From Clostridium sp. Marseille-P2415 (GTDB taxonomy: Bacteria; Bacillota; Clostridia; Lachnospirales; Lachnospiraceae), in NCBI RefSeq assembly GCF_900155545.1, contig NZ_LT732526.1:2844656-2908655 (forward strand): 64,000 nucleotides of DNA, given 5' to 3'. The first letter of the stretch is position 1. Each line of letters begins with the position of its first letter. The translations under genes were made by a program, and so were the position numbers. The notes under the pieces were generated by a model. That model was not told where the DNA came from, made no database searches, and saw nothing but the letters and a program-made list of their open reading frames with translations. Below, piece after piece: positions 16,423-26,220 of this stretch.

Positions 16423-17412
16423 TTAATATGACCTGACAATTTTTAGTTTTCTTCTTAAAAATTCCCAGATATAGAGGAACGTTCCCATGATCAGCTCTCC
16501 TTCAATCCGTAAGTAGCTGCCGAGATGGGACATCCGAAACCGGACTTTTCTGGTACTTCCGGCTGTCCGCAGGCCCTCTTTCAATCCTTCCACGTAATCC
16601 GAATCAAAGCCGATCTTCCGGAAGAATAAGTATTTTACGAAGATTCCTGCCAAAAGCGGAACCAGATTCACCAAAAGCTGCAAGGCCGGCATATTCTTAT
16701 AATTTAAATACACAATGTTCCTGGCCGCCAGCCTGACCTTGAAGGAATTGTACTTGGAACCGCTGGTCCCGCTTCCCACATGGTAAACCACGGCTGCCGG
16801 ACAGTACACGTTTTCATATCCGAAGATCTTTGCCCGGTATCCCACGTCAATGTCTTCCAGATAGGCGAAATGAGCCTCGTCAAAGCCGCCGATTTCCTCA
16901 AAGACCTCTCTCCGGTAAATGGCAGCTCCCGCACAGGCAGCAAAAACACTGCGGGGTTTATTATAGCCCCGGCTGCTCTGCCCTACGCCTCTCTGATAGG
17001 CCCAGCCTAAAATGCTGTACATATCCCCGGCATCATCCATAAGCTCCTTATGATGGAGCTGGATCATCTTGCTGCTGGCGGAAAATATCCCCGGCGACCG
17101 GTCCATGGTCCGGACCAGTTCTTTTACATAATCCGGTTCCGGCTCCGTATCATTGTTTAAAAGAATGACATAAGGCGTTTTCGCATGACGGATGCCCACA
17201 TTCACAGCCCCGGAAAAGCCTGTGTTTTCCGGCAGGAAAATAGAAGGGATCCTGCGTTCCTCAAGCCATTTTACGCTGCCGTCCGTGGAACCGTTATCCA
17301 CCACAAGAAGCTCAAAGTTCTTATCACTCTGAGCTTCCAGGGCATTGAAACAAGGTTCCATGAATTTCAGCCCGTTATAATTCGGAATTATGATGGTTAC
17401 TTTTTTCTCCAT
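16423..17412 (-). CDS. Family 2 glycosyltransferase, rhamnosyltransferase-like
   Basis: A GT-A fold enzyme of about 329 residues. N-terminal VTIIIPNYNG, VVDNGSTDGS and LLNNDTEPEPDY (the metal-binding DxD equivalent) are visible, followed by the acceptor part FLEDIDVGYRAKIFGY-like and a hydrophobic C-terminal segment (LLVNLVPLLAGIFVKYLFF). It resembles WbbL-type rhamnosyltransferases, but the sugar cannot be fixed from sequence. The ATG at 17412 lies six bases after GAGG and just past the stop of the preceding gene, so the two are translationally coupled. Confidence 0.9.
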   Translation of the reverse strand: MEKKVTIIIPNYNGLKFMEPCFNALEAQSDKNFELLVVDNGSTDGSVKWLEERRIPSIFLPENTGFSGAVNVGIRHAKTPYVILLNNDTEPEPDYVKELVRTMDRSPGIFSASSKMIQLHHKELMDDAGDMYSILGWAYQRGVGQSSRGYNKPRSVFAACAGAAIYRREVFEEIGGFDEAHFAYLEDIDVGYRAKIFGYENVYCPAAVVYHVGSGTSGSKYNSFKVRLAARNIVYLNYKNMPALQLLVNLVPLLAGIFVKYLFFRKIGFDSDYVEGLKEGLRTAGSTRKVRFRMSHLGSYLRIEGELIMGTFLYIWEFLRRKLKIVRSY

Positions 17413-17413
17413 T

Positions 17414-19606
17414 TCATACCTCAAGCCTGTAGGGTTCCCCGATCTTTTCCTTCCGTAAGTCCCGCAGGGCGAAATTGGATTTGCGCAGGGTCAGATTCGG
17501 ATTGTAATAAGGATCTCCGTCCCGTAAAATTTCCGGCCACTTTTCAGAGAATATCCGGATCTCCCGGTTAAAACGGGCCACCTTTTCCGGCGTATCCTCA
17601 AGACCTCTGGATTTTGACTCATAATGGTAAAACATCGCATAAGGCGCATAAACTACCAGCTTATTCAAAGAGCGGATCTTCATACAGTAATCAATATCGT
17701 TAAAGGCAACGGCCAACTCCTCGGAAAAGCCCCCTGCTTTCTCAAACAGGGATTTCTTACTCATCATGCAGGCTGCTGTTACAGCACTGTAATCCCGGGC
17801 GCACATGGCCTGGTTAAAATAGCTGCTTTCCGCCTTATGAAGTCCGATAAAGGTATGTCCGGCAATGCCGCCGAAGCCCACCACAACACCGGCATGCTGG
17901 ATGGTATCATCCGAATACAGAAGCCTGGCTCCGGCGATCCCCACATCATCCCTCTGGCAGAAGCCCAGCATCTCCTGAATGCTTTCCGGATTTATGATTT
18001 CCGTATCGTTATTTAAAAACAGCAGGTATTCCCCCTTTGCAAAGGTAACGCCAAAGTTATTGATGGCGGAGTAATTAAACTCCCTCTCCCACTTTACCAC
18101 ATGAACGAAATCAAATTCCTCTTGGATCCTTTCATAATAATCAAAGGTTTCCGGAGCTGTACTGTTGTTTTCCACAACAATGAATTCCAGATTTTTCCAG
18201 GTGGATTTCTCAATAATAGAGCGCATGCATAAATCCAGGTCAGCCGCATGGTCCTTGTTGGGAATGATGACGGAAACCAGCGGCTCTCCGGTTATTTGAA
18301 ACGTGGTATGGTAAATGCCGTAATCCACGCCCTTTTCCACAGACAGGGCGGGTATCCCCATACGCTCATAGTGGGCTTTGACGGCTCTCGCCCCGGCTTC
18401 AAAGGCATACAGCTTGCTCTCAGGATTGCTGGAAGTGGAATTCTGATGACAGCGCCAGTGATAGAGAGCCTTTGGAACATGACAGATCTTCCTGGCCTTT
18501 TCCGTACAGCGGAAGATGAAATCATAATCCTGAGCCCCGTCGTATTCCGCCCGGAAGCCTCCCACTTCCATGAGCAGCTCATGGTTTACCACAAACAAGT
18601 GGCAGATATAATTGACACTGGTCAAAAGGTCCGGGTTAAAATCCGGTTTAAAATGAGGCTCAAACAGTTCCCCTCCGTCAATATCCAGCTTATCCTCATC
18701 GGTATAAACCACATCGATCTCAGGATCGGAATTGATGGCCTTTACACATTCAAACAGGGCATCGGGAGCCAGGGTATCGTCATGATCTGCCAGGACGATA
18801 AAATCTCCCGCCGCCATTTCGATGGCTGCGTTGGTGTTTCCTGAAATTCCCTTATTCTCTCCCAAAATCACATAACGAATCCGTTCATCCTTTATGGCAT
18901 AACGCTTTAAAACGCGCTCTACGCCTTCTCCTCTGGGACTTCCGTCTGCCACACATACTTCCCAGTTCTCATAAGTCTGGGCCAATAAGGAATCCAGCAT
19001 GGCCGCCAGATAGCGCTCCGGCGTTTTATAAGCCGGAATCACCACGGAAAGCTTCGGCATATAGTCAAAAACCGTTTTCTTCTGGGCCTCCAGCTCTTCC
19101 TGCGTTGTTTTTGTAAGGGCGTACCATTCCGGATAATCATAATCGCTGTCAATTCCCTGAAGCTTGTGCCTGGACTTTAACACAAAAGCCCGGAATCCGT
19201 TTTCCTTCCAGAAGTCCATGGCGGACTGAACGGTCTGCATATTCATCATGCTTTTAAGCTTTGCGCTTTTCCTATGGGCAGAGCTGTTCTGCCTCTCAAT
19301 GATCTGGGCATTCAGCTTCACTCTTGCGGTTTTCCCGTCACATCGGATCACGAAAAACCTGTCCTCATTTTTCTCCCGGATATAGGGGATCCGGATATCG
19401 AACCCCAGATCCTTGTCCGGATTTTTTTTGAAATAAATCTGGCTCACATCATCCCGGCGGACCGGAACGCACTTAAATTCCACGGGCCTTTCCTGTTCAT
19501 CCAAAACTTCAAACTCCGCTTCTGCCTCCGGGATTTTTCCGATCACCCAGCCATTTAATACGATTGAATTGTCACGGATTCTCGCTACATCTATCTTATA
19601 TTTCAT
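17414..19606 (-). CDS. Large bifunctional family 2 glycosyltransferase
   Basis: A 730-residue protein with two GT2 catalytic domains. An N-terminal beta-rich domain (about 1-110) precedes GT2 domain one (about 185-430; LSVVIPAYKTP, VADGSPRGEG, VLADHDDTLAPDAL) and GT2 domain two (about 440-690; VSVIIPNKDHA, VVENNSTAPET, LFLNNDTEIIN). Such tandem enzymes extend surface glycans with two linkages. It starts within the ATGA overlap of the upstream GT2 gene and its stop precedes the next start by two bases. It shares no obvious frame break. Confidence 0.92.
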   Translation of the reverse strand: MKYKIDVARIRDNSIVLNGWVIGKIPEAEAEFEVLDEQERPVEFKCVPVRRDDVSQIYFKKNPDKDLGFDIRIPYIREKNEDRFFVIRCDGKTARVKLNAQIIERQNSSAHRKSAKLKSMMNMQTVQSAMDFWKENGFRAFVLKSRHKLQGIDSDYDYPEWYALTKTTQEELEAQKKTVFDYMPKLSVVIPAYKTPERYLAAMLDSLLAQTYENWEVCVADGSPRGEGVERVLKRYAIKDERIRYVILGENKGISGNTNAAIEMAAGDFIVLADHDDTLAPDALFECVKAINSDPEIDVVYTDEDKLDIDGGELFEPHFKPDFNPDLLTSVNYICHLFVVNHELLMEVGGFRAEYDGAQDYDFIFRCTEKARKICHVPKALYHWRCHQNSTSSNPESKLYAFEAGARAVKAHYERMGIPALSVEKGVDYGIYHTTFQITGEPLVSVIIPNKDHAADLDLCMRSIIEKSTWKNLEFIVVENNSTAPETFDYYERIQEEFDFVHVVKWEREFNYSAINNFGVTFAKGEYLLFLNNDTEIINPESIQEMLGFCQRDDVGIAGARLLYSDDTIQHAGVVVGFGGIAGHTFIGLHKAESSYFNQAMCARDYSAVTAACMMSKKSLFEKAGGFSEELAVAFNDIDYCMKIRSLNKLVVYAPYAMFYHYESKSRGLEDTPEKVARFNREIRIFSEKWPEILRDGDPYYNPNLTLRKSNFALRDLRKEKIGEPYRLEV

Positions 19607-20610
19607 CTCTGATTCCCATCCTCCACAGATGCTGCCGTAAGAAGTATATCCTCTTCCGGATCTTTTTCCGTTTCTTCTGTAAAATTGATCCTCTCTTCCT
19701 CAATGACGAGCGGCCGTTTCATGACCCGGGCATTGATGGACAGTACATATTCCCCCACAAGGCCGATGAAAAAGATCTGTACGGATCCCAGAAAACACAT
19801 GCCGATCAAAAGAGGGGCCATACCTGCCGGAAAACGGTCCCAGTACATCAGTTTCATGATCAGATAAACAAGCGCCACCGCCAGGCTGATAAAGGAGCAG
19901 ATGCTTCCGAAAATAGTTGCCAGGCGAAGCCCTGCCTTTGTATAGGAAGTAATGCTTAACATTGCCGCATCATAAAGGCGGTAAAAATTATTGCTGGTCT
20001 TCCCGGCCCGCCTCTTTGGCTGTTCGTATGGGATTTCCTTGCGCCGGAAGCCAAGCTCTGCCACAATACCGCGAAGGAACGGCGTGGGATCATGAAGTTC
20101 CCGCAAAACCTTAATAAACCTCGCATCATAAAGGCCGAAACCGGTAAAATGCTCAATCTGCTCTACGTCGGAAAGCTTCTTGATGGTTTTATAATAACAG
20201 CTTCTCAACCAGTACATGAATTTATTCTCTTTGCTGGATTTCTTGATCCCGATGACGATCTTATAGCCGTTTTCCCATTCCTTTACATACTTTGGTATCA
20301 TATCCACCGGGTCCTGGAAATCTGCAGCCATAAGTACGGTACAATCTCCCGTTGACTGAAGCATGGCGTAATAAGGAGAATTAAACTGTCCAAAGTTCTT
20401 GGCGTTCAATATCCCCTTGACCCTTTCATCCCCGGAGCACAGCCTTCGGATGATTTCCCTGGTACGGTCCTTGGAATCATTGTCGATAAAGATCAGCTCA
20501 TAACGGTAATCCGGTAAATCCTTATTAAATATACAGTCAACAGCCTGATACATGGCTTCTACATTCTCTTCCTCGTTGTAGCAGGGGACTACGATGCTAA
20601 TTGTTTTCAT
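19603..20610 (-). CDS. Polyprenyl-phosphate glycosyltransferase (DPM/ArnC/GtrB type)
   Basis: A 335-residue GT2 protein with an N-terminal catalytic domain (ISIVVPCYNEEENV, IDNDSKDRT, LMAADFQDPVDMIP) and two C-terminal membrane helices (about 230-260 and 265-295). Members load a sugar onto undecaprenyl phosphate for use on the outer face of the membrane. The MAADFQDP motif supplies the DxD role. It is four bases after the alcohol dehydrogenase gene and overlaps the next GT2 by four bases. The donor sugar is unknown; it may be the sugar made by the upstream enzymes. Confidence 0.92.
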   Translation of the reverse strand: MKTISIVVPCYNEEENVEAMYQAVDCIFNKDLPDYRYELIFIDNDSKDRTREIIRRLCSGDERVKGILNAKNFGQFNSPYYAMLQSTGDCTVLMAADFQDPVDMIPKYVKEWENGYKIVIGIKKSSKENKFMYWLRSCYYKTIKKLSDVEQIEHFTGFGLYDARFIKVLRELHDPTPFLRGIVAELGFRRKEIPYEQPKRRAGKTSNNFYRLYDAAMLSITSYTKAGLRLATIFGSICSFISLAVALVYLIMKLMYWDRFPAGMAPLLIGMCFLGSVQIFFIGLVGEYVLSINARVMKRPLVIEEERINFTEETEKDPEEDILLTAASVEDGNQR

Positions 20611-20614
20611 ATGT

Positions 20615-21682
20615 TCACTTCCAATCTATCCGAACCATAACTTTAATCAGATCCTCCGGTTTTTCTTTCATCAGCTGCAGCGCTGTCTCCACCTGCTCCA
20701 AACCGTACATATGGTGAGTCACCAGCTTCTGGGGATTGATCCTCCCATACCGGACCATTTTTAAAAGGCGTTCGATTCTGACCCGGCCTCCCTTTGCAAG
20801 CTCGGTATGAACGGTCTTCCCAGCCATGCCGCGCCCGCCGGAAAACTTGGGAAAGGGCAGGTATCCGGTGCCGCCGTAATAATTCACATTGGAAATGGTG
20901 CCGATCCCGTATCTGGCCATATCCACTGCCTGGGCAAAGACCTCATCCCCGCCTCCGCAGATGATGACTCCATCGGCCCCCAGGCCGCCGGTCCGCTCCA
21001 TAACCTGCTCTACCACATCACCGTCTTTATAGCTTATCACCTCTGTGGCTCCGAATTCCTTCGCAAGCTCCACACAAACAGGCCTGCTGCCAACCGCAAT
21101 GATACGGGCGGCCCCCAGATGGCGGGCTCCTTCAATGGCCATAAGGCCGATGGGCCCTATCCCTAAGACGACCACCGTATCTCCGATCTTGATATCAGCG
21201 GATTCCGCACCCGTGAAGCCCGTTGTCACCACATCCACGCACATAAGCGCCTGTTCCAGGGTGATCCCATCCGGAATCTCAGCCAGAGTGGTATCTGCAT
21301 CCGGGATCAGAAATTTTTCCGCAAAAACTCCGGGAACCGACCTTCCAAGCTGATGGCCGGAAAACGGGGCCGAAGCATGTTTATAATTCCCTTCCTGGAT
21401 TCCGCAGGCCCTCCAGTCCGGTGTAATGGCAGGGACCGCTACCCTGTCACCGGGCTTAAAGTCATGAACCAGCTCTCCGGTTTCTATGATTTCCGCCACG
21501 CATTCATGGCCGAGAATCAGGTTGGGAGCCTTCCTTGAGCCGCCGCCATATACCGTATGGACATCAGAGGAGCATGGAGTTACTGCAATGGGCCGGAGTA
21601 CGGCGCCATATGGAGTTACGGCCGGTTCCGGTGCATCATACCAGCCAACCTTCCCCGGTTCTATTAAAACAAAAGCTTTCAT
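20615..21682 (-). CDS. Zinc-dependent alcohol dehydrogenase, TBADH/CBADH-like
   Basis: A 355-residue medium-chain dehydrogenase. Catalytic zinc ligands are suggested by PCSSDVHT (Cys near 37) and GHE (His/Glu near 59-60); TPDWR and the lack of the four-Cys structural zinc loop match the Clostridium beijerinckii/Thermoanaerobacter secondary alcohol dehydrogenase group. The Rossmann motif is VVLGIGPIGLMAIEGA. It lies between a methyltransferase gene (8 bp) and a glycosyltransferase gene (4 bp), so a role in reducing a keto-sugar intermediate is more likely than fermentation. That role is an inference. Confidence 0.88.
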   Translation of the reverse strand: MKAFVLIEPGKVGWYDAPEPAVTPYGAVLRPIAVTPCSSDVHTVYGGGSRKAPNLILGHECVAEIIETGELVHDFKPGDRVAVPAITPDWRACGIQEGNYKHASAPFSGHQLGRSVPGVFAEKFLIPDADTTLAEIPDGITLEQALMCVDVVTTGFTGAESADIKIGDTVVVLGIGPIGLMAIEGARHLGAARIIAVGSRPVCVELAKEFGATEVISYKDGDVVEQVMERTGGLGADGVIICGGGDEVFAQAVDMARYGIGTISNVNYYGGTGYLPFPKFSGGRGMAGKTVHTELAKGGRVRIERLLKMVRYGRINPQKLVTHHMYGLEQVETALQLMKEKPEDLIKVMVRIDWK

Positions 21683-21690
21683 AGGTTTTC

Positions 21691-22890
21691 TTATATCCTT
21701 TCCAGATGATTGGATTTCAACGCCAGAATCTGAATATTCCGGTTAAATTTTTCCTGTATGGTACCTGCGATTTCTTCCGTATACCCAGGTGCCACAATTA
21801 AAATGGCATCCACCGGATCCTTTCCGTAATGATCCGGAGAGACAATGGGAAGATGGGAAGCGGGTGCGTATTTTCCCTGTTTAAAGGGTGCGGAATCTAT
21901 GATGTATTCCGCAAATCTGCCGATTTTTGTAGTGGAAGCAAGTGTAAAGCCCTGATGGCTGGCTCCCCATATGGCAAGCCGTTTCCCCTGAGCCTTAAGC
22001 TCCCTTACAAGCCCTTCCATCTCTCTTCCTATGGCATCCCGGCTTTGTATCAGGCCGTAAGGCTCCACCTTTTCCGCCTTCCTGCCCTGTCCGGGCTGCC
22101 CGCCTGCCTGCGCCCGTTTCTTTTTCCTCACAATAACGAAAAGCGTATCCCGGTTGACCATTTCCTCTTCCAATACCTCAAATCCGGCTTCCCGGACCGC
22201 AAACCCAAGAGTGTCAAAGGTATAATAAGCCAGATGGTCCCGAATCAGCTCGTAATATCCGTCATACTGCAGGATATATTCCAGGCTTGGAACCGTGATG
22301 AGCCCTACGCCTTCCTCCGATAGATTATCCGCAATGCAGCGGAGCATTTTCACCGGTTCCGGCTGATGTTCCAGAAAATTAAAGGATAAAAATCCGTCAT
22401 AAGGGCCCGCTGCGCTTCCATCGGACGGCGCCAGAATTTCTCCTTCGTCCGCAAACTGCTTCCAGACCCCAAGCCCCTTTTCCCTGGCCAGCAAAACCAG
22501 GCTTTCCCGGTGCTCTATTCCATAGGCCTTCACCGGAAATTCCGAAAGGACCGAAAGGAACTCCCCCTGTCCGCAGCCCGCCTCGATCAGTTTCTTTCCT
22601 TCCAGATGATATGCATCAATAAAATGCCGGTACTGGCTTCTTCTTAAATTCACCATGGTTGTGGTAAAGCCGCCGGACCGGATGACGTCCTTATAATAGG
22701 CCACAGGTTCACAGTCAAACTGCACCAGACCGCATCTTTCACACTGATGAAGCTTAAGGGTAATGCCCTGATCTTCTTTCAGTTCTTCCTTTCCCGGAAT
22801 ATCCTGAGCCGCAGCAGGCATAGACTCAAGTGTCATAAGTGGTTTTTCTCCAAGAGGCTCGCCGCACACAATACAAATCCTATCTCTCAT
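21691..22890 (-). CDS. C-methyltransferase-like SAM-dependent enzyme (sugar modification)
   Basis: A protein of about 399 residues with the layout of TylCIII/NovU sugar C-methyltransferases: an N-terminal zinc-binding part (CIVCGEP and CERCGLVQFD), a SAM-binding domain (KLIEAGCGQGEFLSVL, then LSFNFLEHQPEP) and a C-terminal domain with a Rossmann-like AIWGASHQGFTLAS segment. These enzymes methylate keto-deoxysugars. I chose ATG 22890, 12 bases after GGAGG; the frame is open to a TTG at 22914 that overlaps the upstream stop. Which substrate carbon is methylated is unknown. Confidence 0.85.
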   Translation of the reverse strand: MRDRICIVCGEPLGEKPLMTLESMPAAAQDIPGKEELKEDQGITLKLHQCERCGLVQFDCEPVAYYKDVIRSGGFTTTMVNLRRSQYRHFIDAYHLEGKKLIEAGCGQGEFLSVLSEFPVKAYGIEHRESLVLLAREKGLGVWKQFADEGEILAPSDGSAAGPYDGFLSFNFLEHQPEPVKMLRCIADNLSEEGVGLITVPSLEYILQYDGYYELIRDHLAYYTFDTLGFAVREAGFEVLEEEMVNRDTLFVIVRKKKRAQAGGQPGQGRKAEKVEPYGLIQSRDAIGREMEGLVRELKAQGKRLAIWGASHQGFTLASTTKIGRFAEYIIDSAPFKQGKYAPASHLPIVSPDHYGKDPVDAILIVAPGYTEEIAGTIQEKFNRNIQILALKSNHLERI

Positions 22891-22910
22891 ACCACAAAAT
22901 TTCCTCCATG

Positions 22911-23852
22911 TCAATATTTTTCCGCCTGAAAGGTCCGCCGGATCCCGTCAGAAAATGTCACCGCAGGCTCCCATCCGGTCATCTCCTTCAACTTTTTTAT
23001 ATCAGGAATAAGATTTGCAGGCCCTTCTGCATTGGGCTCCCTCCGTCCGTAGCTATAGCTGCCGTGAAAGCCCAGGACCTCATATATCATCCGGATATAT
23101 TCCCTTAAAGGCCTGTTTTCCCCTTCCGGTCCCGCTACATTATAAATTCCGGAAACTGATTTATTCTCCTGTTCCATCAGAAGTACCAGTGCCCGGATGC
23201 AATCATCAAGATATAAAAAATTCCATATTTGCGTACACTCACCCAGGGAAATATACTCTCCACTGCCAAATACCCTCAGACAGCTTTCGACCAAAGACCA
23301 TGGGTGATCTCCGGGTCCATAAACGCTGAAGATCCTGGAATGGATGTATTCCATGTCGGAAATTCCCGTCTGCCTCCACTTTTCCGTCTGTTCCGATGCC
23401 CGTTTTAAGAATTCAAGCTTGGCTTTGCCATATTCGGAGACGGGGCTGCACACCGCCTCCTCTGTCATGGCTTCCTTATGAATTCCGTATTCTGCCTGGG
23501 AACCGCTGAAAAGAAACCGGCTGCAGCCAAGACGCCTGGCTCCTTCCAAAGCCTTCAAGGAGTCCTCAACATTCTTCTGCTGCACTTCCCTTTTCATCCG
23601 GCCCGCACTTCCAGACCCTTCCCAGCCAAAATGGTAAAAAGCCTGGCATGGTTCATCGATTCCCTTGTCCAGTTCATGAAGTTCTTCCAGCTGCCGCTCG
23701 ATCAGGATAAGCCCCTGCTGTTCCTTATCAAGGCTTCCCAGATTCTTTGAGCCGGGACGGACCACCGCAAATACATGATTATGCTCTTTTAAAAGCCTGT
23801 TAACCAATGCCCGTCCAAGAAAACTGGTGGCCCCTGTTACAACAATGTTCAA
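22911..23852 (-). CDS. NAD-dependent epimerase/dehydratase (extended SDR)
   Basis: A 313-residue nucleotide-sugar enzyme. The N-terminal glycine motif is GATSFLGRALV, a serine-containing FLFSGSQAEYG segment follows, and the catalytic YxxxK is SEYGKAK. The extended-SDR C-terminal part (YNVAGPEGENRPLREYI) contacts the nucleotide sugar. It could reduce, epimerise or dehydrate a sugar. The start is TTG, seven bases after GGAGG. It is 25 bp after the TPP enzyme gene and overlaps the next reading frame. Confidence 0.88.
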   Translation of the reverse strand: MNIVVTGATSFLGRALVNRLLKEHNHVFAVVRPGSKNLGSLDKEQQGLILIERQLEELHELDKGIDEPCQAFYHFGWEGSGSAGRMKREVQQKNVEDSLKALEGARRLGCSRFLFSGSQAEYGIHKEAMTEEAVCSPVSEYGKAKLEFLKRASEQTEKWRQTGISDMEYIHSRIFSVYGPGDHPWSLVESCLRVFGSGEYISLGECTQIWNFLYLDDCIRALVLLMEQENKSVSGIYNVAGPEGENRPLREYIRMIYEVLGFHGSYSYGRREPNAEGPANLIPDIKKLKEMTGWEPAVTFSDGIRRTFQAEKY

Positions 23853-23877
23853 CGTTTTTCCTCCACATCGTAAAGTT

Positions 23878-25812
23878 TTATTCCTTAATCCGCGGGATGA
23901 TCATGTTGCGGTCCATCTCCTCGTCTGAAAGGAATGGAGACATGTCTTCCAGCGGTGGTGATATCATGCTTCCGTCGGGCAGCCGTTTCGCCGCGGATTT
24001 CGGCTCAAAATTCTGATCCCGGCTGACAAAAACCTCACAGATGACCGGCCCCTTCCTGGACAGCGCCGTTTCAACGGCTTCTTCCAACCCGCTGTTATGG
24101 CGTGCGCAAACATAAGGATAGCCATAAGCTGCCGAAAGCTTTTCCATGTCCGGAAAGCTTAAATCATGGCTGTCCTCCCCAATTCCCACCAAAGGCTCTC
24201 CGAAAAAATTCCTCTGGGTCTGGCGGATGGAATGATATCCTCCATTATTAATAAGGAATATCTTAATGGGCATACGATGATGAATGATGGTCTGCAGCTC
24301 CTGCAGATTCATCTGAATGCTGCCATCACCGGTAACCAGAATGATATCCTGTCCCGGATCCGCCTTGCAGACTCCAATAGCCGCAGGAAGATCATAGCCC
24401 ATAGAGGCAACCGCTGAATTGGTTATAAAACGCTGGCCCTCCTTCATGACATAAGCATGCCCGCCTACAACGCAGGCTGATCCATTACCGACCACTGTGA
24501 TCTGATTCTCAGAAAGCCTTCGGCTCAATTCCTTAATAAACGCATAAACATTGACATCCTCTTCCCCGCCGTGGCTGTAATGCTTTGGAAGCACAACCGG
24601 ATAGTTCTCCTTCCACATGCGGCAGGTTTCATTCCAGGTCATGCCGTCAAGCCCTTTGCCGCCGGCAAAAAACGGCTGTTCCCCGGTTGCTCCGTATTCT
24701 GAATCCAGAAGCTCCTCCAGAACATTCAGCAAATCCTTAACATCGGCATGCACCCGCATATCAGCGTGAACGGAGGGCTTTTTTAATTCCTCCCTATCGA
24801 TGTCATTGACGATCACATAGGCTTCCCTGGCCCATGTAGTATAATTATACCCTACCTGCCGAATGCTTAAGCGGCTTCCCAGGGAAAGGACCAGATCGCT
24901 GTTCTGAACGGCAAAGTTACCGGGACGGTCTCCCATGCCGCCTCCTCGCCCCGTGTAAAGCGGATGTTCATCATACATGCAGTCCTCGCTGTTCCAGCCG
25001 GTCACGACCGGAACTCCCAGCTTATCCACCACCCGCATGAATACCTCATGAGCCTGTCCGATCCGGATCCCGTTGCCGGCATTGATCACCGGGCGTGAGG
25101 AAGACCTGATCTTTTCCAAAATGGCACGGGCCGTATCAGCTGTCACTTTCTCCGGAAGGATCTGCCGTTTTTCTCCGCATCCGGCCTCATCCTCCCTGAT
25201 CTTCGCATCGCTTACAGAAGCCCAGCCGTCTCCGCCCCGTTCATAATCCTCTGCCGAAAAGCCTATCAAATCCTCTGTCTCAATATAGGCTCCCTGGACA
25301 TTCAAGGGAATGTCCAGCCATGTGGGACCCGGACGCCCGGAAAGGGATAAGTAAATGGCTTTTTCCAGGCAATAGCGGATCCGCATAGGGTCAATGACCA
25401 TCTCGCTGTATTTCGTCATACAGTCAACTGCTTTTGTGATATCGAACTCCTGGTCCCCCATGGCCCGGATCCCAACACCTGACCATCTGGCCGTCGTATC
25501 ATAGCGCACCTGGCCGGATAAGATGAACATGGGAATGGAATCCAGCCACCCGCCAAGCACTCCGGTAACCGCATTGGTCCCCCCGGGTCCTGTGGTCACG
25601 CAGACAGCCGCTATGCGGCCATGGATCCTGGCATAGGATTCCGCCGCTATGGCACACGCCTGTTCGTGATGGTTGTATAAACAATGCATTCCCTCCTGGT
25701 GCCCCAGCGCATCGTTTAAATGCATGGCTCCTCCGCCTGTAACGGTAAACACCTGTGTAATCCCGGAATCCACCAGTTTCTGGGAGATATAGTTGGATAC
25801 TTTCATTCTCAT
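23878..25812 (-). CDS. Thiamine pyrophosphate enzyme, acetolactate-synthase-like, in a sugar operon
   Basis: A 644-residue ThDP enzyme with the three-domain layout of acetolactate synthases. The catalytic Glu is in YNHHEQACAIAAESYAR (near 50), followed by TTGPGGTNAVTGV. The C-terminal ThDP motif starts GDGSIQMNLQELQT and ends with NN about 30 residues later. It is the first gene of a polysaccharide operon, not of an ilv operon, and no ilvN partner is near. Relatives in sugar clusters include YerE, which adds a two-carbon unit from pyruvate to a 4-keto sugar to make yersiniose. That reaction is a hypothesis here. GGAG lies eight bases before the ATG, and an extended -10 (TGGTATAAT, core 25856-25861) upstream suggests its promoter. 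Confidence 0.85.
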   Translation of the reverse strand: MRMKVSNYISQKLVDSGITQVFTVTGGGAMHLNDALGHQEGMHCLYNHHEQACAIAAESYARIHGRIAAVCVTTGPGGTNAVTGVLGGWLDSIPMFILSGQVRYDTTARWSGVGIRAMGDQEFDITKAVDCMTKYSEMVIDPMRIRYCLEKAIYLSLSGRPGPTWLDIPLNVQGAYIETEDLIGFSAEDYERGGDGWASVSDAKIREDEAGCGEKRQILPEKVTADTARAILEKIRSSSRPVINAGNGIRIGQAHEVFMRVVDKLGVPVVTGWNSEDCMYDEHPLYTGRGGGMGDRPGNFAVQNSDLVLSLGSRLSIRQVGYNYTTWAREAYVIVNDIDREELKKPSVHADMRVHADVKDLLNVLEELLDSEYGATGEQPFFAGGKGLDGMTWNETCRMWKENYPVVLPKHYSHGGEEDVNVYAFIKELSRRLSENQITVVGNGSACVVGGHAYVMKEGQRFITNSAVASMGYDLPAAIGVCKADPGQDIILVTGDGSIQMNLQELQTIIHHRMPIKIFLINNGGYHSIRQTQRNFFGEPLVGIGEDSHDLSFPDMEKLSAAYGYPYVCARHNSGLEEAVETALSRKGPVICEVFVSRDQNFEPKSAAKRLPDGSMISPPLEDMSPFLSDEEMDRNMIIPRIKE

Positions 25813-26220
25813 GGATCGCTCTCCTTTTTTAAGGGATGTTAATTATCTGTTTGTGATTATACCACACCAGCCTTTATTTTCCTATTAAAGTTTTCTTACT
25901 TTCTATTAGCTTTCTATTAGCTTCCATTTTTCCAGAAACATGTTTTATTACGGAACATTTCCTTTCGTATTTCCACGGATCCGGAGCCAATCATTATTTC
26001 CAGAAAAAAGGCTGATTTTCCTTACGTTTCCGTATCAATCGGGCTATAACCGGTACCCCTGGAATTTCTCATCTTTTTTCTTGTTATGTTATCTCCTTCC
26101 ATATCTGCCATCAAACCACACTATAAAAGTCCCTCTAAAATACGATATAATCGCAGAGTAATGCAACTATGGATTTTCGGCCACGATAAAACTTATTGCA
26201 AAAAAGGAGAGAACATATTT
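25813..26220. promoter_or_regulatory. Divergent intergenic region (408 bp)
   Basis: No gene is seen. It carries outward signals for both neighbours: an extended -10 TGGTATAAT on the minus strand (core 25856-25861) for the TPP enzyme, and a TATAAT on the plus strand (26146-26151) with no good -35 for the wall-repeat protein. A short direct repeat (TTCTATTAGC twice, about 25901-25921) and T-rich sequence are also present. I recognise no riboswitch. Confidence 0.5.

Noticed and set aside
25901-25921. Direct repeat TTCTATTAGC as an attachment site
   Set aside because: The repeat is short, in AT-rich DNA, and no integrase or element boundary is near.
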